In this document: piece by piece, positions 60,006 through 64,000 of the stretch
Layout of the letters: each line of letters begins with the position of its first letter
Position numbering within the stretch: the first letter of the stretch is position 1
Source: Verrucomicrobia bacterium 12-59-8
GTDB taxonomy: Bacteria; Verrucomicrobiota; Verrucomicrobiae; Verrucomicrobiales; Verrucomicrobiaceae
DNA: 64,000 bases
Assembly: GCA_002279765.1 (NCBI GenBank)
Contig: NCCR01000001.1
Span: forward strand, 38,650 to 102,649
Direction of reading: 5' to 3'
Made by a program: the position numbers and the translations under genes
Notes under the pieces: generated by a model
The model's database searches: none
The model's input: only the letters and a program-made list of their open reading frames with translations
Told to the model about the DNA's origin: nothing

Positions 60006-63000
60006 ATGAACCCGAACCTCGCCACCGCCCGCGCCCGCATCGCCGCCTGCCTCATGCGGGATGCGGCGGGAAACCTCGTGCAGCGCTACGACCACCTCAA
60101 TCTGGCCGGGCTGGGGCTTACAAGTGCGGAACTGAGCGAACCCTTTGACCCGCAGGAGCGCGGCCTGCCCCCGCTCTCTCTGGCAGACCTGCCGCACCTG
60201 CGCTATCTCGACCTGACCGGGAATGTGCTCACCGAGCTGCCCGAGTGTGTGTGCGAGATGCTCGGGCTGGAATGGATGGGGCTGAACTTTAACAGGCTTC
60301 GGCAGCTTCCTGAAAATTTGGGGGACTTAAAAAGTTTGAAGTGCCTATACATCAGAGGAAACGGTTTCATGACAGGCATACCAGATTCGGTAGGCTTCTT
60401 GGATCAACTGATTGAACTCGATCTTACTGGCTGCGGGATTACCAAGCTGCCGAGTTCAATGGGGCATCTGAAACAACTGCAACATCTGGCGCTGGATGAC
60501 AAGGAACTGGACACTGACCAGAAGGCAGCCTGGAAAGGTGCCAAGTGGGAGAACCTGAGGAAGCACCTCCTTAAACTTGATGAGGAAGCTTTGTCCAGTT
60601 ACCGCCGCAGCGAGTCTTATCAGTTAGATCTGGGACGGTTCAGTCAACAGGCGAAAGATTTCGCTCAGATCGTGGCCAGTGCATCTTCGATGTTTGAGGT
60701 GCGGAAAAGCATTGATGATCCACAGATTAGAAAAGTGCTTTTCCCAGGGCATGAGAACGACGAGGAACCGTTTGAAATACAACGCGCTGAAATCACCACG
60801 CAGTTCACGGGCAAGCTGATTCTAGTAGGTTCCCAAGAACATGGCAAGACCTGCCTCCAGCGGGCACTCCGGGGCCAGCCCTTTGTTCAGGGCTACAAAA
60901 GCACGGACGGCATGAGCCGGGAGAGGCTTTTTCTGAAGCATGATGGCTCTCGCGTCACGGAGGCTGAAAGAGCCAAGAACTCCGGCCCGCAGGAAGGCAT
61001 CATTGATATGACGCTGTGGGACATGGGCGGGCAGGAGCATTACCAGCACACGCACCAGATGTTTTTCACACCCGCCGCAGTTTATCTGGTGGTAACTCTG
61101 CCCAGGCAGGGAGCGGAGGTGCAAAAGCTGGATGAATGGATTGAACTGGTCAAGCGCCGGACAGACGGACGTGGAAGCATCATCGTGGTCTCAACCTGGT
61201 GTGACATGCATGATCTCGACCAGTCGATCACCCTGGACGGCTTGCAGGCCAAGCACGGGGAGATTGTGCGGCATTTGATCGCGGTGGACAGCGAGACTGG
61301 GACGCGGATAGCGGAACTGCGTGCTCAGATTTCATGGGTGGTGCAAGAACCCCGCTCCAAGTGCAAACATACCTGGCTGCCTGGATGGACGGATGTGCTC
61401 AGCAAGCTGGCTGCAACCGATAGCGCCTTTTTGCGTCTGCCAGCCCTCCGCGATCTGTGCGCTGAACACGGGATTGATGAGGAAGAGGAACAGCGAACGG
61501 TGATCCGCACAGGTCACTATACTGGAGCGCTGCTTTGGCGGGAGGACATCCCAGCAGGAGAGGATGTGGTGATCCTTAATCCCGACTGGCTCTGCCGTGC
61601 GGTGGCCAGACTGCTGGACGACCAGACTACTCGGGAAGAAAGCGGTCTGGTGGACATCTCCAAGCTCGAACGGGTCTGGCGCGGTGCAGGGCGCGACGGC
61701 ACTCCCGGCTATGAACCCGACACCTACGCCGCGTTGATTGAACTCATGGAGATCAACGAGCTGGCCTACCGCCCAAAAATGCCCGGCAGAAAAATCGGTG
61801 AAGGGTCCCATCTGCTGCTGACACAGATGGTGCAGAGCAAGCCCAGGCAAGATGTGCAGGACGAATGGAATGCCATCAGCCCGCCGAAGCCGGAGGAAAG
61901 CAGCCGCGTGGTGGCTTTTCGCAAAGTGGGTGATCTCGGTTATGAATCCGTCCCTGACATCATTTACCTGCTGATCTTCCGCCTCCGTGATTTTTCACTT
62001 GGCAGGCTGGATTACAACAAGGCCATTCATTGGCAGAAAGGTCTGCTAGTTCGGGATGAATATGGCAATGCCGGTAAGATCGAACTCGAAGATGAAAAGC
62101 TGCACATCACGGTCCGTTACACGTTGGAAAATGGCCTGATGCACTCGATCATCAGCCGCATCGGTGTGGGTGATGATCCCTTGTGGAATGGCCGGGGGCT
62201 GAAGAAGGTCGAATTTGTCCCCTGTGGTTCCGCTTGTGTGTCGAACAAACCGGATACGGGCCTCATTTCGATGGAGGACTGTCTGAAGACCAAGAAGGCC
62301 GGAAACACATCCGTGCGTTGCGAAATGTGTCATGATTATGTCAACATCAGTCGCCTGATGCAGCAGAGTCGGACTGAGCCAGACGAGCATGTCAAATTGA
62401 AGCAGTGGCTAAAAGAACAGTTCACTGCTCTACAAAGTGGGCAGGAGGAAACCTACCTGGCCGTGTTACGCGGTAATGAGGACAATCGGCTGCGTTCTGC
62501 ACAAATTGAGCAACTCCTCCAGATGCATGTGGACCGTGTTCTTGAAGCCTTCACGAGTGAGTGGAAGGAGGGTCCGCGCTTTTTCAGCCTAAAGCCATTG
62601 CCCGAAGCAGGCTGGAACCCGAAGACCTGGGTCCAAATGAAATTCCGGGTGACGGTCTGGTGTGAGGCGTGTCGAAAGCCCGTGCCGTTCTTTGGTGCTC
62701 GCAAGCAAGACAAGCCGAAGGAATACCTTGGTAGTGAGGAGATCACCCTCACGCGTGAGTGGGTGCAGAAAAGCCGTAAACTCCTCAGCATTGGGAGCTG
62801 GCTGCTGCTGGCAGGAGCCACAGGAGGAACTGCGGGCATTGGCGGATTGGCCTCGGCCGTAGGCGGGGCATTGACACCGCAAGAGGCCAAGGATATTGCG
62901 GCGGAATTGGCGAAGGACCAAAAGGTCATTAAGGAGGTGCTCTCAAGCATTCCAGACGAATCAAAGAGTCTTTTGCGTGATGACAGGGGCGCAGACGACG

Positions 63001-63197
63001 AAGACTCGGCAGATGATTTTTCGCTGCTCGGGATCAAAGCCTTTGGGAAACCCGTAGAAGACGACCTGAAACTGCTTCGCTACCTGCGGACTGAATATGA
63101 GAAAAAGGATCCCACATGGGGCGGTTTGATCTCGACTCCCGATGATAAATTTGGCCGCATCTGGGCACACCCGAAGGCAAAAGAAGTATTTGGTTAA
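60006..63197 (+). CDS. LRR-Roc-COR (ROCO family) GTPase
   Basis: 1063 residues. Leucine-rich repeats at about 45-180 (LRYLDLTGNVLTELPE, LEWMGLNFNRLRQLP), then the Ras-like Roc domain with P-loop GSQEHGKT near 275 and switch DMGGQEHY near 339. The NKxD motif is replaced by TWCDMHD. The COR-like dimerisation region follows (about 470-760), a Cys-rich part (CEMCHDYV and CEACRK, possible zinc site, about 770-900), and near the C-terminus a hydrophobic Gly-rich helix pair (about 930-960, LLLAGATGGTAGIGGLASAVGGAL) that could insert in a membrane. Bacterial ROCO proteins are GTP-driven dimers of mostly unknown role. Pairing with the FGE-fold gene suggests a conflict or signalling system; that is inference. 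Confidence 0.92.
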   Translation: MNPNLATARARIAACLMRDAAGNLVQRYDHLNLAGLGLTSAELSEPFDPQERGLPPLSLADLPHLRYLDLTGNVLTELPECVCEMLGLEWMGLNFNRLRQLPENLGDLKSLKCLYIRGNGFMTGIPDSVGFLDQLIELDLTGCGITKLPSSMGHLKQLQHLALDDKELDTDQKAAWKGAKWENLRKHLLKLDEEALSSYRRSESYQLDLGRFSQQAKDFAQIVASASSMFEVRKSIDDPQIRKVLFPGHENDEEPFEIQRAEITTQFTGKLILVGSQEHGKTCLQRALRGQPFVQGYKSTDGMSRERLFLKHDGSRVTEAERAKNSGPQEGIIDMTLWDMGGQEHYQHTHQMFFTPAAVYLVVTLPRQGAEVQKLDEWIELVKRRTDGRGSIIVVSTWCDMHDLDQSITLDGLQAKHGEIVRHLIAVDSETGTRIAELRAQISWVVQEPRSKCKHTWLPGWTDVLSKLAATDSAFLRLPALRDLCAEHGIDEEEEQRTVIRTGHYTGALLWREDIPAGEDVVILNPDWLCRAVARLLDDQTTREESGLVDISKLERVWRGAGRDGTPGYEPDTYAALIELMEINELAYRPKMPGRKIGEGSHLLLTQMVQSKPRQDVQDEWNAISPPKPEESSRVVAFRKVGDLGYESVPDIIYLLIFRLRDFSLGRLDYNKAIHWQKGLLVRDEYGNAGKIELEDEKLHITVRYTLENGLMHSIISRIGVGDDPLWNGRGLKKVEFVPCGSACVSNKPDTGLISMEDCLKTKKAGNTSVRCEMCHDYVNISRLMQQSRTEPDEHVKLKQWLKEQFTALQSGQEETYLAVLRGNEDNRLRSAQIEQLLQMHVDRVLEAFTSEWKEGPRFFSLKPLPEAGWNPKTWVQMKFRVTVWCEACRKPVPFFGARKQDKPKEYLGSEEITLTREWVQKSRKLLSIGSWLLLAGATGGTAGIGGLASAVGGALTPQEAKDIAAELAKDQKVIKEVLSSIPDESKSLLRDDRGADDEDSADDFSLLGIKAFGKPVEDDLKLLRYLRTEYEKKDPTWGGLISTPDDKFGRIWAHPKAKEVFG

Positions 63198-63218
63198 AAT
63201 ATTCAACTCGCACTTGCC

Positions 63219-63246
63219 TTTCATTACTTTCAGTTTTTAATGAAAG
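63219..63246. promoter_or_regulatory. Inverted repeat at the start of the GbsR-like gene
   Basis: CTTTCAT (63219-63225) and ATGAAAG (63240-63246) flank 14 bases and end directly before the GTG start codon at 63248. A related TTTCAYTA and palindrome CTGAAATTTCAG (63800-63811) lie before the next gene. This is compatible with autoregulation by the MarR-type product. Confidence 0.35.
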
Positions 63247-63247
63247 C

Positions 63248-63769
63248 GTGAGCAAGGAACTACCAGAATGGGAAAAAGCCCGCGAGGAATTCGTGGTTCA
63301 GTGGGGTTCGCTCGGCACGCAGTGGGGCATCCCCCGCACGATGGCCCAGATTCACGCCCTGCTCATGACCGCCCCGGAGCCGATGTGTACGGACGATGTC
63401 ATGGAGCGGCTGGAGATCAGCCGTGGCAATGCGCACACCAATCTGAAAGACCTCGTCGGCTGGAACCTCGTGCGCATCATCACCAAGAAGGGCGACCGCA
63501 AGGAGTACTTCGAGGCTGAGAAGGATGTCTGGAAGATCTTCATCACCATCTCCAAGGAGCGCAAGCGCCGCGAGATCGAGCCTGCCATCCACCTGCTGCG
63601 CGATTGCGCCGCCCGCACCAAGGACGAAGCCACAGGGCCGGGCAAGGATTTCCACCAGCAGATGCAGGACCTCGACGAATTCCTCAGCTTCGGCGTCAAA
63701 GTCGCCGACACCGTGATCTCCATGAAGCACGCCTCCGCGCTACAGTGGGCCATGCGCCTCCTCGGCTGA
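63248..63769 (+). CDS. GbsR/MarR-family transcriptional regulator
   Basis: 173 residues from GTG 63248. Winged helix at about 20-95: GTQWGIPRTMAQIHALLMTAPEPMCTDDVMERLEISRGNAHTNLKDLVGWNLV. This is the GbsR-type opening (WGIPR..AQI.A.L), then KKGDRKEYFEAEKDVWKIF of the wing and a long C-terminal helix. GbsR represses choline/glycine-betaine uptake genes in Bacillus; in Verrucomicrobiota it is unassigned. The membrane protein gene begins 87 bases downstream. Confidence 0.9.
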   Translation: MSKELPEWEKAREEFVVQWGSLGTQWGIPRTMAQIHALLMTAPEPMCTDDVMERLEISRGNAHTNLKDLVGWNLVRIITKKGDRKEYFEAEKDVWKIFITISKERKRREIEPAIHLLRDCAARTKDEATGPGKDFHQQMQDLDEFLSFGVKVADTVISMKHASALQWAMRLLG

Positions 63770-63799
63770 TCTTTTCATACCCACATGTTTCACTAAATA

Positions 63800-63811
63800 C
63801 TGAAATTTCAG
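63800..63811. promoter_or_regulatory. Palindrome before the last gene
   Basis: CTGAAATTTCAG, a perfect 12-bp palindrome, 44 bases before the ATG at 63856 in the gap between the GbsR-like regulator and the membrane protein. It is a possible operator for the regulator. Confidence 0.3.
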
Positions 63812-63855
63812 AATAAAAAGACTTCCTTCAGCACAAACACAAACCACACACCCAT

Positions 63856-64000
63856 ATGAACGAAACCGTCATCAGCTACACCCTCTACCTCATCCTCGCC
63901 GTCAGCATGACGGTCTGGGTGGCGCGCACTCTCCATAAAAACGGCCGCATCTTCCTCGTCGATTGCTTCAACGGGAACACGGAACTCGCCGACAGCGTCA
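63856..64000 (+). CDS. Membrane protein, 3' truncated by the window
   Basis: 48 codons are visible (MNETVISYTLYLILAVSMTVWVARTLHKNGRIFLVDCF...), one N-terminal membrane helix and a start of a cytoplasmic or periplasmic stretch with FNGNTELADSV. The frame stays open to the end. Family cannot be told from this much. Position behind the GbsR-like gene suggests the regulator controls it. Confidence 0.7.
   Translation, partial: MNETVISYTLYLILAVSMTVWVARTLHKNGRIFLVDCFNGNTELADSV

Overview
The window is high-GC DNA that reads as a chromosome segment of a Verrucomicrobium/Prosthecobacter-like member of the Verrucomicrobiota. This is an inference from gene content: a PSD1 (DUF1549/DUF1553) gene paired with a DUF1501 gene, a sulfatase, a sialate O-acetylesterase, solitary type II pseudopilins, and secreted proteins that share a C-terminal 'W-LQ-S-DL...GSRFFRL' module. 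No tRNA, rRNA or CRISPR array was recognised.

Layout. 1-11 kb is a mixed housekeeping and secreted region: the end of rlmN, a cyclic-nucleotide-binding protein, an LRR-like lipoprotein, a sulfatase, a serine hydrolase/NamZ fusion, an orphan sugar-binding lipoprotein, an SGNH hydrolase, a pseudopilin, a GreA/B-like factor and a CarF/PEDS1-type lipid desaturase. 11-27.6 kb is the most unusual part. A two-component system is encoded divergently from three consecutive plus-strand units: cytochrome b561 with an InlB-repeat surface protein; a nonaheme cytochrome c with an ECF sigma factor and a second InlB-repeat protein; and a 1748-residue InlB-repeat protein. Each unit is preceded by the same 20-nt element at a fixed distance from a GCAAT box, which suggests one regulon for a redox and cell-surface system.

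28-37 kb is a type III polyketide synthase cluster (YceI protein, PKS, flavin monooxygenase, methyltransferase, ACP, ketosynthase, an unusually short RND transporter and a second methyltransferase). It plausibly makes an alkylresorcinol or alkylquinone-type lipid. 37-46 kb holds a membrane-anchored unknown protein, an oligopeptide-binding lipoprotein, a sialate O-acetylesterase, an HtrA-like protease next to a catalytically dead paralogue, and a YceH-family protein.

46-52 kb has a Gly/Tyr-rich lipoprotein, an RsuA-type pseudouridine synthase, a REP-associated transposase flanked on both sides by REP hairpin pairs, alaS with a large atypical insertion, and a second pseudopilin. 52-59 kb has the PSD1/DUF1501 pair with an orphan addiction-module gene between them, then moaD-hpt and the divergent pdxH. 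59-64 kb has a formylglycine-generating-enzyme-fold protein next to an LRR-Roc-COR (ROCO) GTPase, then a GbsR/MarR regulator and the start of a membrane protein cut by the window end.

All family assignments were made by reading motifs; no database search was run.
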